A DNA stretch of 64,000 nucleotides from Flavobacterium chungbukense (GTDB lineage Bacteria > Bacteroidota > Bacteroidia > Flavobacteriales > Flavobacteriaceae): contig NZ_JAJGZV010000001.1 of NCBI RefSeq assembly GCF_020805785.1, forward strand, positions 372,001-436,000. Reading direction: 5' to 3'. A model generated the notes under the pieces. That model did no database searches. It was not told the origin of the DNA and was given only the letters and a program-made list of their open reading frames with translations. The translations under genes and the position numbers were made by a program. Of the stretch, positions 8,281 through 19,800 are shown piece by piece (position 1 is the first letter of the stretch; every line of letters starts with the position of its first letter).

Positions 8281-9531
8281 CTAATCAGTCATATCAATAG
8301 TTTTTGGATGCAGGCTCACCAGCTGTAAAACGATGGCAGTAACCACTACAAATAACAGTAGTACAAAAACATGTCTCATTCCTCCATTATCAGCGGCTTT
8401 TCCTAAAAACTCTGTAATAACAGCTCCGGCTGAAATACCTGCAAAATTCATAATTCCGTATCCCGTAGCCCTGTAACGGGGAGCAACAAATTGGCAAAGA
8501 ATCGGCATATTGTTGGTGTCGTATATTCCAAATCCAAGTCCAAAAAGGACAGCGCCAAAAACTATAGCGGTTATGTCACAGCAATAGCCAAATAAAAACA
8601 ATGCTGGAATGGTAAGAAACAAACCAATAGCGCTGGTGTAGATTCTTCCTTTAAGATGTTTCATTACCCATCTGTCTGAAATGGCACCTCCAATTAAAAC
8701 GCCAAAAAAGGAAGACATCGAAATGGTTACCGTTGCAATTGGTCCTGCTAGAGACATATCTAAATGTAAAGTTTCAGTAAATAAGGTGGGTAACCAGTTT
8801 TTGGCGGCCCAGCCTGGTAAACTTGGTGCAGAGAAATAAAACAGCAAAACCCAAAAGGAGATATTACCGAATAATATTCCCAATCCTTTGAACATTTGTT
8901 TGAATTCATTTCTAACAGATGATTTTTTGGTGGAATCTAAGAAATAACTTTTCTTTTCTTGTATAAAAAATATTAGAATCAAACTGTAAAGCACACCGAA
9001 TAAACCTACGGAGTGAAAGCTGAAATGCCAGGAAAAATACTTAGAAATAGTGGCTCCAAAACCACCGAGTGCTTGTCCTAAATAAATTCCGGTGGTATGA
9101 ATTGCAATTGCAAAAGAGCGTGTTTTTTCCTGATGATAATCTGCAATTAAAGATAAGGCAGCCGGAATATAAAAGGCTTCGCTAAAGCCCATAATGCCAC
9201 GCAAAATATAAATCTGATTGAAAGTTGAGGCATAACCCATCGCCATAGTCACCCCAGACCAAATAAAAAGACTTCCTATGATAATTCTTTTACGATTAAA
9301 ACGATCCGCAATAATTCCGGAAACAGGGCTCATAAGCGCATAAATCCAAAGGAAAACAGCCATCAAAAGACCGAAATTTTCAGCTTTAGCCAATTCAGGA
9401 ATGTCATCCATCATCGCTGATTTCATAGTGGAGAGCATTTGTCGATCTAAATAATTCAATAAAGCAACAAACCATAGCAAGCCAACAACAATCCATGGAT
9501 AGGATTTTTTTTCATTCAATTTTGCAATCAT
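8281..9531 (-). CDS. MFS transporter (anion:cation symporter/hexuronate-like)
   Basis: 416 residues with about 12 hydrophobic segments. An MFS signature follows helix 2 (SGIIADRFNRKR), and RGIMGFSEAFYIPAALSLIADY is typical of the ACS family that moves organic anions such as hexuronates. NYLDRQMLS in helix 1 is also family-like. It is a single gene with no catabolic neighbours, so the substrate cannot be named from context. Confidence 0.85.
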   Translation of the reverse strand: MIAKLNEKKSYPWIVVGLLWFVALLNYLDRQMLSTMKSAMMDDIPELAKAENFGLLMAVFLWIYALMSPVSGIIADRFNRKRIIIGSLFIWSGVTMAMGYASTFNQIYILRGIMGFSEAFYIPAALSLIADYHQEKTRSFAIAIHTTGIYLGQALGGFGATISKYFSWHFSFHSVGLFGVLYSLILIFFIQEKKSYFLDSTKKSSVRNEFKQMFKGLGILFGNISFWVLLFYFSAPSLPGWAAKNWLPTLFTETLHLDMSLAGPIATVTISMSSFFGVLIGGAISDRWVMKHLKGRIYTSAIGLFLTIPALFLFGYCCDITAIVFGAVLFGLGFGIYDTNNMPILCQFVAPRYRATGYGIMNFAGISAGAVITEFLGKAADNGGMRHVFVLLLFVVVTAIVLQLVSLHPKTIDMTD

Positions 9532-9703
9532 TCTCTTTTTTCAAAATAAAGGCCGAATATACGAATTCAAACGCAACAGGAAAGAATTGTTTTTCGATGA
9601 TGTAGGTTTGTTTAATATATTCGTAACGCGACTTCATTTATCCAAATTTTACCACTGAGATTTTTTTCAGTTTAAAAAGAAATGAAAAGCAGTATAAAAT
9701 AAA

Positions 9704-9735
9704 AAAACCTGCAAATCTTAGGATTTGCAGGTTTT
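9704..9735. terminator. CCTGCAAAT hairpin beside the tRNA fragment
   Basis: AAAACCTGCAAATC and GATTTGCAGGTTTT pair around a 4-nt loop. It is the second copy of the 7246 hairpin. It is followed by ACATTTTTTGTGG and then the tRNA 3' fragment at 9748, the same order as at 27977-28096. Confidence 0.6.
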
Positions 9736-9747
9736 ACCACATTTTTT

Positions 9748-9769
9748 GTGGGGAGAGCAGGATTCGAAC
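9748..9769 (-). repeat. 22-bp fragment of the 3' end of tRNA-Tyr (candidate attachment site)
   Basis: These 22 bases are identical to 28075-28096: the acceptor stem, T stem and T loop of the intact tRNA-Tyr, read on the minus strand (GTTCGAATCC...TCTCCCC). The match breaks off inside the T arm. A tRNA 3' end left at a distance from the whole gene is the usual scar of tRNA-targeted integration. No integrase gene is seen next to it, so the site is probably an old one. The rest of 9540-10027 holds only the hairpin above and the 20-bp word at 9821. Confidence 0.7.
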
Positions 9770-9820
9770 TATACCGCTCAAACCCGCATCTATGCTACGT
9801 TTTTATGATGTCTTAAACCT

Positions 9821-9840
9821 AAGTGCACCGATTCTGCACC
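9821..9840. repeat. 20-bp direct repeat, left copy
   Basis: AAGTGCACCGATTCTGCACC is found here and at 27908-27927, in the same orientation, near both tRNA-Tyr sequences. GTGCA/TGCAC within it is a small inverted repeat that could be an arm-type recombinase site. Confidence 0.6.
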
Positions 9841-10027
9841 CGAACTTTAATTGTCGCTTTTTTAATATTTAACTAATTGATATTCAGTGATATTATTCTG
9901 GGTAATTTGATTGTAAAGATACAAATATTTTTTATTATTGATAAATTTAAATTTAGATGCTTCTCAGATGGAAAGTCTTTTGAAAATTACTTATCTTCTT
10001 GTTGGAAAAAAGGTGCCAACTAAAGAT

Positions 10028-10306
10028 CTAAAAGTCTTGCCTCCCAATAATGGTAATAATCTCTATTCGCTCATCTCCATTTATTCGGTAGTAAATAGTA
10101 TCGACACCGCAAACACAATAACGATATCCTTTTTTGATGTGGTCGGCAGATGGAAATAATAATGGATTTTGTTCTATTTTGTCAAAACAATCGTAAAACA
10201 TATTGAAATAGTGATCGGCCTGATCCATTCCGAACTTACCGACACCATAGTAATAAATTCTTTTTAAATCTTCTTTGGCTTCGCTACTTAAATAATAGCT
10301 ATACAT
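10028..10306 (-). CDS. RelE/ParE family toxin
   Basis: 92 residues with the ParE/RelE layout: an N-terminal helical hairpin (LSSEAKEDLKRIYYYGVGKFGMDQADHYF), then PLLFPSADHIKKGYRYCVCGVDTIYYRI and a C-terminal strand ending ITIIGRQDF. ParE-type toxins act on DNA gyrase and RelE types cleave mRNA. This sequence is nearer to the ParE side. Its start overlaps the end of the antitoxin gene by 8 bp, so translation is coupled. Confidence 0.85.
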   Translation of the reverse strand: MYSYYLSSEAKEDLKRIYYYGVGKFGMDQADHYFNMFYDCFDKIEQNPLLFPSADHIKKGYRYCVCGVDTIYYRINGDERIEIITIIGRQDF

Positions 10307-10544
10307 TTCCTAAATCCTTTTTAAACTCCGCTAACATTTCTTCTTTAGTTTGTTTTTTTACAAAACCGCTTTTTTCTCCCCTATCTAATTTAGCTCTTAC
10401 AAAGTCATAAAACTCTTCTTGTGAACGTGCTTTTTTTATTAAAAAGTTAATGGCTTCACTTTTACTGCTAAACTCTTCTGCATTAACCTGATTTTTTAAC
10501 CATTCTTCATTAGGAGCAGTTAATGATATACTTTGTCGTGTCAT
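10299..10544 (-). CDS. ParD-like antitoxin (ribbon-helix-helix)
   Basis: 81 residues. The N-terminus MTRQSISLTAPNEEWLKNQV and SSKSEAINFLIKKA form the ribbon-helix-helix DNA-binding half, and the acidic and basic C-terminal half would wrap the toxin. It is first in the operon, ahead of the toxin. A 26-bp perfect palindrome lies 13 bp upstream of its ATG, fitting autoregulation by the antitoxin or the complex. Confidence 0.83.
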   Translation of the reverse strand: MTRQSISLTAPNEEWLKNQVNAEEFSSKSEAINFLIKKARSQEEFYDFVRAKLDRGEKSGFVKKQTKEEMLAEFKKDLGNV

Positions 10545-10930
10545 AAAGATAAAAATTATTTTGGTGTAAATTTACACCAAAATTTTGAAAATAGAAAGAG
10601 ATTCGCTAAAAAACTTAAATACAAAAACCGCTTTAGCTTTTACTTGCAAAAAAGGTATCAACTCCATGCAGATCAGTTTAATCTTTCCGCCAACTACTTC
10701 GGAGACTTGGTGAAAAAAGAAACTGGTAAAACTCCCCTCGAATACATACAGTTGAAAATTTTAGATTTAGCAAAAGAAAAAATATTTAAACGTGGTAAAT
10801 CAGTTAACGAAATAGCTTATGAGTTCGGGTTTTCTCAAAATAGATTCAATAATTTATAATGCATGCTTAAATTAAGCGTTTGTTTAAAGAAAAATTGGTA
10901 CACTTTGAAAGTGTAATTAATTCTATGAAA
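10533..10930 (+). pseudogene. Remnant of an AraC-family DNA-binding domain
   Basis: An open frame to 10859 encodes most of the AraC helix-turn-helix pair: FNLSANYFGDLVKKETGKTPLEYIQLKILDLAKE... and VNEIAYEFGFSQNRFNNL. The usual end (YFSRLFKKKTG) is missing at the stop. A short piece resembling it (LSVCLKKNW) lies in another frame just downstream. No sensor domain or credible start is present, because the 5' side runs straight into the toxin-antitoxin operator. It is a decayed fragment, probably left by insertion of the toxin-antitoxin pair or another rearrangement. Confidence 0.6.
10558..10583. promoter_or_regulatory. 26-bp perfect palindrome, operator of the toxin-antitoxin operon
   Basis: The half site ATTTTGGTGTAAA is followed immediately by its exact reverse complement. 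It ends 13 bp upstream of the antitoxin start and lies in the position expected for the operator of a ribbon-helix-helix antitoxin. It also falls inside the 5' part of the AraC remnant. Confidence 0.7.
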
Positions 10931-10993
10931 AGCATTGATATATAAATACAAATATTTTATAAGATATATTTAATTGGTATTGCAAAAAGAGTT

Positions 10994-12916
10994 TTACATT
11001 TTTGTAATGATAAATTCACTACGTCTGTTCATTTGATGTTGTGTATCTGTACAGGGAACACCATTGGCGCAATTGTTAATCAGCTGCGTTTCTCCGTAAC
11101 CAATGGCGCTTTCTATTCTTTCGGGTGTGATTCCCTGCGAAATAATATAATCTCTGGTTGCTTTGGCTCTTCGGTCTGAGAGTTCAAGATTGTATTGGTC
11201 ATCGGCTCTGGAATCGGTATGAGATTCGATTTTAATGACCACGCTGCTATACTGCGTCATTAATAAGACTACTTTGTTCAATTCAATTGCGGCATCGTAA
11301 CGAATATCAGATTTGTCCAGATCAAAGAATATAATGCCGATTTTGATCTTTAAAATGCCATCTCTGCGCTCTACAAGAGCCGGGTCAAGCCCAATAGGAA
11401 CTTCGGATATTCCGGAATTTTCGGAAGTACTAATAGCTTTTGAACTTGGAGTATAATTTTCTTTTGAAGCTTCTATGGTGTAAGGCGTGCCACAAAGAAT
11501 ATTTTCCGTAAATTCAAATTTTCCATCCATTTTTGAAACGGTTTCTTCTATTTCTTGATTGTTACTTTTAAGAGCGACAATAGCTCCGGGAATTTTAGCA
11601 TTAGAAATGGCATCAAAAACATAACCTTCAATAGATTGTGTACAGCTTCTCTCAAAAGAATAAATATCATCGTCACCTTTGCCCGTTTTTCGGTTGGAAC
11701 AAACAAAGCCTTTATTGCTCTGCTCATTTACAATATAGCCAAAATCGTCCATACTGCTGTTTAAAGGAGCGCCTAGATTATTTGGAGAATCAAAGATTCC
11801 GTCATTTAATCTGCTTTCAAAAACGTCAAGTCCGCCGAGTCCCAAAAATCCGTCAGAGGCAAAATAAAGAGCTTTATCGGTTATATAGGGAAACATTTCG
11901 CGTCCGCTTGTATTGATTTTTTCTCCTAAATTCTTCGGATTGGAATATTGATCTTCACCTAGAATATCAACAACAAAAATATCGGTTGAGCCAATTGTCC
12001 CGGGCATGTCTGAAACAAAATAGAGTTTTTTCCCGTCTTTGCTCACAGAAGGCTGCCCAACGGAATAATTGTCACTGTTAAAGGGAAGTTCCTGAATGTT
12101 TTCCCAACGAACGGTTCCATTATTTTCTACAGCTTTTGCCGAATAAATCTTTAAATTATTAACCCCTTTGCTGTCTCTTTTAAGTTTTCCGTTATAATTA
12201 TTTCGGGTAAAATAAATGGTGTTTTCATCTGCTGAAAAGGCAACGCAGGCTTCATGATACTGGGTAGTAATTTCTTTTCCAAAACGTTCTTTAAAAGTAA
12301 CATTGCTTTGTGCCGGACTTATTTTTCCGCGCTGCATGTTCAGGTACGGCTGATCGTTCCATCCGTATTTTGCTGTTTTTAAATAAGAAGAATCAATTGT
12401 TGTAGAATAGACTAAATCGCCTTTGTAAAACATTGGTCCAAAATCTGAATAAGCTGAATTGATATCGAGATTTTCAAGTAAAAATTGTGGTTTTATTTTT
12501 TTTATATCTTCAATAGTTACCGTTTTAAGCGAGAAGTTTTCAGCTCTTGAATCCGTAGATTTTTGTTTTTCTGAAAAGCTTTTCATCCATTTTTTTGCCA
12601 GTTCATAATTCTGAATTCCCTGCAGGGATTGTGCATAACGAAAATAATATTCTGCCGAAACTTCATCTGGATATTCTTCAAGTAATTTTTTGTACCATTC
12701 ACTTGCTCTCTGCATCTGTGTATTAAAATAATGCGCATCTCCAAGGCGCTGCAGTGTCTCTTTAGAAGCATCTCCATTTTTTACCGACAATTCATACGAT
12801 TTGGCAGCCTCGATATAATACATTTTATCAAACAGGGCATCGGCGGTTTTGTTCTTAGTCTGCGAATAAACTATTTGCATCGCCAGCAGTACAAGTATTA
12901 TAATTCTTCTTTTCAT
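10994..12916 (-). CDS. OmpA family protein with TPR and PD40 beta-propeller repeats (T9SS adhesin-associated)
   Basis: 640 residues: a signal peptide (1-18), TPR-like helices (about 25-140), PD40/WD40-like repeats (about 200-420, e.g. QPSVSKDGKKLYFVSDMPG, PYITDKALYFASDG), a carboxypeptidase-regulatory-like beta-sandwich (about 430-515) and an OmpA peptidoglycan-binding domain (about 525-640, IKIESHTDSRADDQYNLELSDRRA). This protein type follows SprF-like genes in flavobacteria and probably anchors the exported adhesin complex to the cell wall. It starts 11 bp after sprF and is last of the three-gene operon. Confidence 0.88.
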   Translation of the reverse strand: MKRRIIILVLLAMQIVYSQTKNKTADALFDKMYYIEAAKSYELSVKNGDASKETLQRLGDAHYFNTQMQRASEWYKKLLEEYPDEVSAEYYFRYAQSLQGIQNYELAKKWMKSFSEKQKSTDSRAENFSLKTVTIEDIKKIKPQFLLENLDINSAYSDFGPMFYKGDLVYSTTIDSSYLKTAKYGWNDQPYLNMQRGKISPAQSNVTFKERFGKEITTQYHEACVAFSADENTIYFTRNNYNGKLKRDSKGVNNLKIYSAKAVENNGTVRWENIQELPFNSDNYSVGQPSVSKDGKKLYFVSDMPGTIGSTDIFVVDILGEDQYSNPKNLGEKINTSGREMFPYITDKALYFASDGFLGLGGLDVFESRLNDGIFDSPNNLGAPLNSSMDDFGYIVNEQSNKGFVCSNRKTGKGDDDIYSFERSCTQSIEGYVFDAISNAKIPGAIVALKSNNQEIEETVSKMDGKFEFTENILCGTPYTIEASKENYTPSSKAISTSENSGISEVPIGLDPALVERRDGILKIKIGIIFFDLDKSDIRYDAAIELNKVVLLMTQYSSVVIKIESHTDSRADDQYNLELSDRRAKATRDYIISQGITPERIESAIGYGETQLINNCANGVPCTDTQHQMNRRSEFIITKM

Positions 12917-12927
12917 AAGCGATAGTA

Positions 12928-13857
12928 TTAAAAGAATCTTGGAGATTTTAGGCCTTTTTTGCGTGATACTAATTCAAAACGGAGCATAATTTCGTGTGTG
13001 CCGCTATTATAGTTTTGAAGTTCTGTTGTGGTATAATCATAAGAATACCCCACATTAAACTGAGGTGTTATTTGTATAGAGGCCAGCCCGCTTACAGAAT
13101 CCGATGTACGATAAGCAACACCTAGACTGACAGCGTTATTGAACATAAAATTAGCCGATAAATCTGCAATTAAAGGCGCACCCGAAACATATTTAAGTAA
13201 AACAGCGGGTTTAAATTTTGTATGAGCCGAGAGGTCAAAAACAATTCCTCCAATAAGATAGACATGTATGCGTTCATTCATCAGATCTTCGGCAATATCA
13301 TCATAATCGTACCGCTCCTTGGTCATAAAATTCGGCACGGCCAAACCAATATAATCCCTTTCGCCATGCCAGTACAAACCAGCTCCCACGACAGGAAGAA
13401 ATTTATTGGTAATGTTTTCACGAAACTGAACATCAGGATCTCTGTAACTGCCTTTTGTCCAGTCGATATTGATAACTCTTCCTCCGCCTTTGATACCAAA
13501 AGACAATTTATGAGTCTGGCCTGATTGAATTGTATAAGAAAAATTAGCATCGATATACTGCTCTTCAGAAGGGCCGATTTCTTCACTTACCACAGACAAG
13601 CCCAGACCAACATTTTTACCGATGGGCGTGTCGAGTGTAAAGGACTGCGTACTGGGAGCTCCTTCAAGCCCGACCCACTGTGTTCTATATATTCCTGTTA
13701 TGGCCAGATGTCCCAAAGAGCCAGCATACGCAGAGTTAACACTCAGCGTATTATACATATACTGTGTGTACTGCGGATCCTGCTGTGCAAGAGCGCTGCA
13801 TACAGAAAGCATGGTAATTGCGGTGAAAATCTTTTTTATATTTTGAATCATAGCCAA
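12928..13857 (-). CDS. PorP/SprF family type IX secretion outer-membrane protein
   Basis: 309 residues: a signal peptide ending near ALAQQDPQYTQYMYN, then a beta-barrel of the PorP/SprF family (VNSAYAGSLGHLAITGIYRTQWVGLEGAPSTQSFT is diagnostic). SprF-like proteins are needed for surface exposure of the large type-B-CTD adhesin encoded beside them, and here that adhesin lies 20 bp upstream. The ATG at residue 3 is an equally good start. Confidence 0.9.
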   Translation of the reverse strand: MAMIQNIKKIFTAITMLSVCSALAQQDPQYTQYMYNTLSVNSAYAGSLGHLAITGIYRTQWVGLEGAPSTQSFTLDTPIGKNVGLGLSVVSEEIGPSEEQYIDANFSYTIQSGQTHKLSFGIKGGGRVINIDWTKGSYRDPDVQFRENITNKFLPVVGAGLYWHGERDYIGLAVPNFMTKERYDYDDIAEDLMNERIHVYLIGGIVFDLSAHTKFKPAVLLKYVSGAPLIADLSANFMFNNAVSLGVAYRTSDSVSGLASIQITPQFNVGYSYDYTTTELQNYNSGTHEIMLRFELVSRKKGLKSPRFF

Positions 13858-13877
13858 TTATTATTTTGGTTATTCTG

Positions 13878-16800
13878 TTATTTTAAATAAAGCCATCCTG
13901 ATGTTTTTGGAGAACCGTCTCCTAAATCAAGGATATAGAAATACGTGCCTTCGGGAAGTGTTTTGGCAGATCCGTCAGCCTTTCCATCCCATGTATTATC
14001 ATACCCTTTTTTGAAATAAACTAAATTGCCCCAGCGATTGAATATTTCTAACTGATTATCCGGATACTGCGTAATACAATCGATATAGAAAGTATCGTTC
14101 TGTCCGTCGTCATTTGGTGAAAACTCGTTGTAAATTTTCAGACAGCTTGGAGCAATTGTGGCACTGTCTTCATTGTTGGATGAATTGGTGTCTAATTGGT
14201 CCATTTTTACAAGACGGGCGGTATTGATATAGTCATTCACATCCAGTACTTTGGCATTGATAGTCAATATTTGTGAACCTTTAGGCAATACACTCGGAAC
14301 AGCCCAGATTCCAGTCGAACTGTTATAAGTTCCAGAAGTCACAGTGAAGCTGTTCAGAGCATATCCTTTGGGAAGAATATCACGTATCTCCACATTTGTT
14401 GCCGTTAGATTTCCGAGATTTTCAGCTGTTATTGTAAAATTGACTTCGCTGTTCATTGGAACATCAGTTTTGTCGACTTCTTTATTTATGGCAATATCGG
14501 TTGACGGAATGTTGATAAATTCCGAATCTTCGTCATCTTCACTCTGATCACCATTATCATTATCAGGCTTACTGTCAGGATCAAAATGATTGGTTGCAGT
14601 TACCTGAGCAGTGTTAAGATAATCGTAGCTGTCCAGGCCATTCGGGCTTGAAACAGTTGCTTGATAACTTAATGTAATACCGCCCACAGGAACCGTTAGA
14701 TCTACCCATTTTATGGTATTGCTGCTAAATATTCCCCCATTATTAATGCTGGAAATCGAATGATATCCCAGCGGAATAATATCCTCAACCGCAACTCCAC
14801 TTGCCGCAGCTGGGCCTGCATTATTGAGCTGAAGGGTAAAAGTTATGACTTCATCTACATTCGCATTTTTATTGCTGGCTGTTTTGTCTAAACTTAAATC
14901 GGCAACTGCAACATTAATGAGAAGACTATCATAATCATCTTCAGTAGTGACACCATTGTTTGGTGTCGAATCAGGATCGGGAAGATTACTGGCTGTAATT
15001 TCGGTTGTGTTTGTATATTCGCCAGTAACTCCTGATGGAGGATTTACTCTGGTGTAAATATCCAAAGATTGTGTAGCACCATTTACAACATTTCCTGTAT
15101 TCCAAATTCCAGTTATATAGTTATAAAGGCCGCTTGTTGGACTGCTTGTTAAATAAGTAAATCCTGCCGGCAGTAAATCTTTAACAACAACCCCGCTGGC
15201 ATCTCCGGGCCCGGAATTAGTAACGGTAACAGTAAAAATAACAGTTGAGCCAACATCCTGAACAGCATTACCTGAGAGGACTGTTTTACTAATAGATAAA
15301 TCGGCCGTAACAATTACAGGCGTTACTGATATGCTGTCGTAATCATCCTCAGTTGTGATGCCGTTACCGGGAGTACTATCAGGATCAAACTGGTCTGAAG
15401 TCATTATTTCTGCGGTATTGAGGTACTCATCTGCCTGTCCGGTCGGATTTTTTACAAAAGCATTTATCAATAAAGTATGGCTGTTTCCGGGTAAAATAAC
15501 CCCCGCATTCCAAAGTCCGGTTGTACGATCGTAAGCTCCTGAAGTAGAATTATAGAATTCATAATCATATCCAGACGGCAGAATATCCTTAACAATTATT
15601 CCGGTTGCTGTGCTGGGGCCGGAATTAGTTACGGTAATAGAAAATGAAATTTGCGATCCTGCATTTGGGGTAAGATTATTATTCAGCACTTTTTTCTCTA
15701 TCGAAAGATCCGCAACAGCCGGAACAGGTGCTAAAAGTACAGAATTGATGTCATCTTCTCCGCCGGCATTGTTGTTTGGAGTACTGTCAGGATCTAATTC
15801 GTTTGAAGCATACACCTCAGCGATATTATTATAATTGCCTTTAGTGTTTATTTTTGCAGCAATTAATAAAGATTCTGAATCTCCATTTTGAATGGTTCCG
15901 ATATTCCACATTCCCGTTGTATTGAAATATTGGCCGGCCGTTGAGCTGTATACAATATATTCGTATCCGCTTGGAAGCAGATCCATTACACGTACTCCAG
16001 TTGCAGCCTGCGGACCATCATTTTTTACTGTAATTTCGAAAGTAACTGTTGCTCCAAATATTGGATTTAAATTACCGCCGACTATTGCTTTAGTAAGAGA
16101 TAAATCAGCCATAGGAGCAGTTGGAGCAGTAGTGGCCGCCGCATAATCATCTTCAGTAATAACTCCGTTATTTGGTGTTGAATCTGGATCAGGAAGACTA
16201 CTGGTTATTACCTCTGCTGCATTAGTATAATTGCCGGAAGCATTTACAACTGCTGTTACCTGCAGGGTTTGAGAATCTCCATTTACTAAAGAGCCAATAT
16301 TCCATATTCCTGTTATCGGATTATAAGTTCCTTTTGTAGAACTGAAGTTATTATAAGTATATCCAGTAGGAAGTAAATCTCTTACCTGAACGCCAGAACT
16401 ATTTTGCGGACCGTTATTGGTTATTACAACTTCAAAAGTGACTTGCGAACCTATTAATGGAGCTGCATTATTTACCGTTTTAGTCAAAGATAAATCAGCT
16501 GCTTGAATAATTGGAGAAGTAACAACACTCGCATAATCGTCTTCTGTCGTTACTGCGTTATTTGGAGTTGAATCCGGATCAGGAAGCCCAGCTGACGTAA
16601 TCTCGGCGACATTTAAATAATTGCCGGTAAGATTTACAGTTGAAATTATCTGCAGCGTTTCTGATTTTCCATTTGCTAAATTTCCAACATTCCATATTCC
16701 CGTTGCTGGATTATAAGTTCCGGTAGAAACTGTAAATCCGTTAAAAGAATATCCATTTGGAAGCAGATCCGTAATCTGAACGTTTGTATTATCCTGCGGT

Positions 16801-19800
16801 CCATTATTTGTCACCACAACTTCAAAAGTAACTGGCGAACCCACTAAAGGCGCTGCGCTGCTTACTGTTTTAGTTAAAGATAAATCTGATGCCTGATTGG
16901 TTGGTGTTGTGGCTGCCTCGGCATAATCATCTTCTGTTGTTACTGCGTTATTTGGAGTTGAATCCGGATCAGGCAGAGTTGCTGCGCTTACCTCGGCTGT
17001 ATTTATATAATCTCCCGTACTATTTACAGTGGCAGTAATCTGCAGTGTTTCCGATTTTCCATTTACTAAATTACCGATATTCCAAAGTCCGTTAGTTGAA
17101 TTGTAAGTTCCAGTTGAAAGGGTAAAACTGCTAAAAGTATACCCTGATGGAAGTAAATCGGTTATCTGAACGCCAGTATTATCATTTGGTCCATTGTTGG
17201 TTACGACAACTTCAAAAGTTACTAGAGAACCAGCCAATGGAGTTGGATTGTTTACTGTTTTAGTTAATGACAAATCAGATGTTAAAGCTGTTGGGATGAC
17301 TGCTGCCTGGGCATAATCATCTTCTGTTGTAATTCCATTGTTAGGAGTTGAATCGGGATCAGGAAGAGCTGCGGCGCTTATTTCGGCTCTATTTATATAA
17401 TCTCCTGTATTATTTAGAGCAGCGGTGATCTGCAGTGTTTCCGATTCTCCATTTACTAAATTACCAATATTCCAAAGTCCGGTAGTTGAATTGTAAGTTC
17501 CAGTTGAAAGGGTAAAACTGCTAAAAATATACCCTGATGGAAGTAAATCGGTTACCTGAACACCAGTATTATCATTTGGTCCATTGTTGGTTACCACAAC
17601 TTCGAAAGTTACCAGAGAACCAACAAGCGGTGCCGTAGTATTTACTGTTTTAGTTAATGATAAATCAGATGTTAAAGCTGTTGGGATGACAGTTGCCTGG
17701 GCATAGTCATCTTCGGTTGTAATTCCATTATTTGGAGTCGAATCAGGATCAGGCTGGCTGCTTGCTGTAATTTCGGCAGTATTGGTGTAATTCCCAGATG
17801 CATTAACTAACGCTGTTATCTGTAAAGTATAAGAATCGGATACAGGCATATTTCCAACTGTCCAAAGCCCTGTTAACGAATTATAACTTCCTGTTGTCGT
17901 ATTATAGGATACATAAGTATATCCAGAAGGAAGTAAATCTGTAACAGTAACACCGTCTGCCTGCTGTGGTCCCGCATTACTGACTTGTATGCTGAATGTT
18001 ACCTGAGAACCAACAAGCGGCGCTGCAGTACTGACTATTTTGGTAAGGGATAAATCAGCAGATGCGGCAGCAGGAACTGTTGTAACTGCTGCATAGTCAT
18101 CTTCTGCTGTTATTCCATTGTTAGGAGTGGAGTCAGGGTCAGCAATAGTGCTTGAAGTTATTTCTGCACTGTTGGTGTAATTACCTGCTGCATTGACAAC
18201 CGCTGTAATTTGCAGTGTTTCTGATTTTCCATTGATTAGATTACCCACATTCCATAATCCGGTTACGGGATTATAAGTACCTGTAGAAACAGCGAAATTA
18301 GAGTAGGTATAGCCATCTGGAAGTAGATCTGTTACCGTTACACCAGCAGTATCCTGTGGTCCATTATTGGTTACGACAACTTCAAAAGTCACCAGAGAAC
18401 CCACTAGTGGAGTTGGATTATTTACTGTTTTAGTTAATGATAAATCAGATGCCAGAGCTGTTGGAATGACTGCTGCCTGGGCAAAATCATCTTCTGTTGT
18501 TATTCCATTATTTGGAGCCGAATCAGGATCAGGCTGACTGCTTGCTGTAATTTCCGCTGTATTGGTGTAATTTCCAGATGCATTAACCACAGCTGTTATC
18601 TGCAAAGTATAAGAATCGGATACAGGCATATTTCCAACTGTCCAAAGGCCTGTCAGCGTATCATAACTTCCTGTTGTAGCATTATAGGATACATAGGTGT
18701 ATCCAGAAGGAAGTAAATCTGTAACAGTAACACCATCGGCCTGCTGTGGTCCCGCATTGCTGACCTGTATGCTGAATGTTACCTGCGAACCAACAAGCGG
18801 CGCCGCAGTACTGACTGTTTTGGTAAGAGATAAATCAGCAGATGCGGCAGCTGGAACTGTTGAAACTGCTGCATAGTCATCTTCTGTCGTTATTCCATTG
18901 TTAGGAGCTGAGTCAGGATCAGGAAGATTCCCTGCTGTAATTTCGGCAGTATTGGTGTAATCTCCTGAAGAGTTTACAGCAGCAGTAATTTGTAATGTTT
19001 CTGAATCTCCATTAACTAAATTCCCCACATTCCATATTCCCGTTGTTGGATTATAAGTTCCTGTTGAAAGGGTAAATCCGTTAAAAGTATATCCTGATGG
19101 AAGTATATCGGTAACCTGGATTCCATTATTATCCTGAGGTCCATTGTTGGTTACTACGATTTCAAAAGTTACCAGAGAACCTATCAGCGGAGCTGGATTG
19201 TTTACTGTTTTAGTTAATGATAAGTCAGATAACTGTATAATTGGCGTTGTTACAGCGGAATCATAATCGTCTTCGGTTGTTACGCTGTTATTTGGAGTTG
19301 AATCTGGGTCGGGTGTATCGTTGCTGGTAACTTCTGCTGTATTGATATAATTTCCAGTCGGATTTACCATTGCGTTTATTTGTAATGTTTCTGATTCACT
19401 GTTTTTAAGAATATCCAATGACCATAAACCAGTTGTACTGTCATAAGTGCCACTCGTTGCATTAAAACTGCTGAAAGTATAGCCCGAAGGAAGTAGGTCG
19501 GTCACAGTTACTAAGGAAGCATCTTGAGGTCCGCTGTTTGTAGTGATAATGGTAAAAGTAACTACTGAACCTACAAGTGGAGTGGTGCTGCTGACAGATT
19601 TAGTTAGAGATAAGTCAGCGGACGCCGGAATAGGAGTTGTAACAGCATTATCTTCATCATCTTCGCTTTGATCTCCATCATCATTATTAGGTGCACTATC
19701 AGGATCTGGAAGATTACTGGACGTAACCTGCGCAATATTCAAATAATCTCCTGTTGGAAGTACTCTTACATCCAGAATCAGAGATTCTGAAACTCCACTA

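Noticed and set aside
9938..10159. Plus-strand ORF of 73 residues
   Set aside because: It needs a TTG start, and its second half is antisense to the ParE-like toxin gene, which is well supported. No ribosome binding site is seen.
11638..11916. Plus-strand ORFs within the OmpA gene
   Set aside because: They are shadows of the OmpA-family reading frame, whose domains are clear over the whole length.
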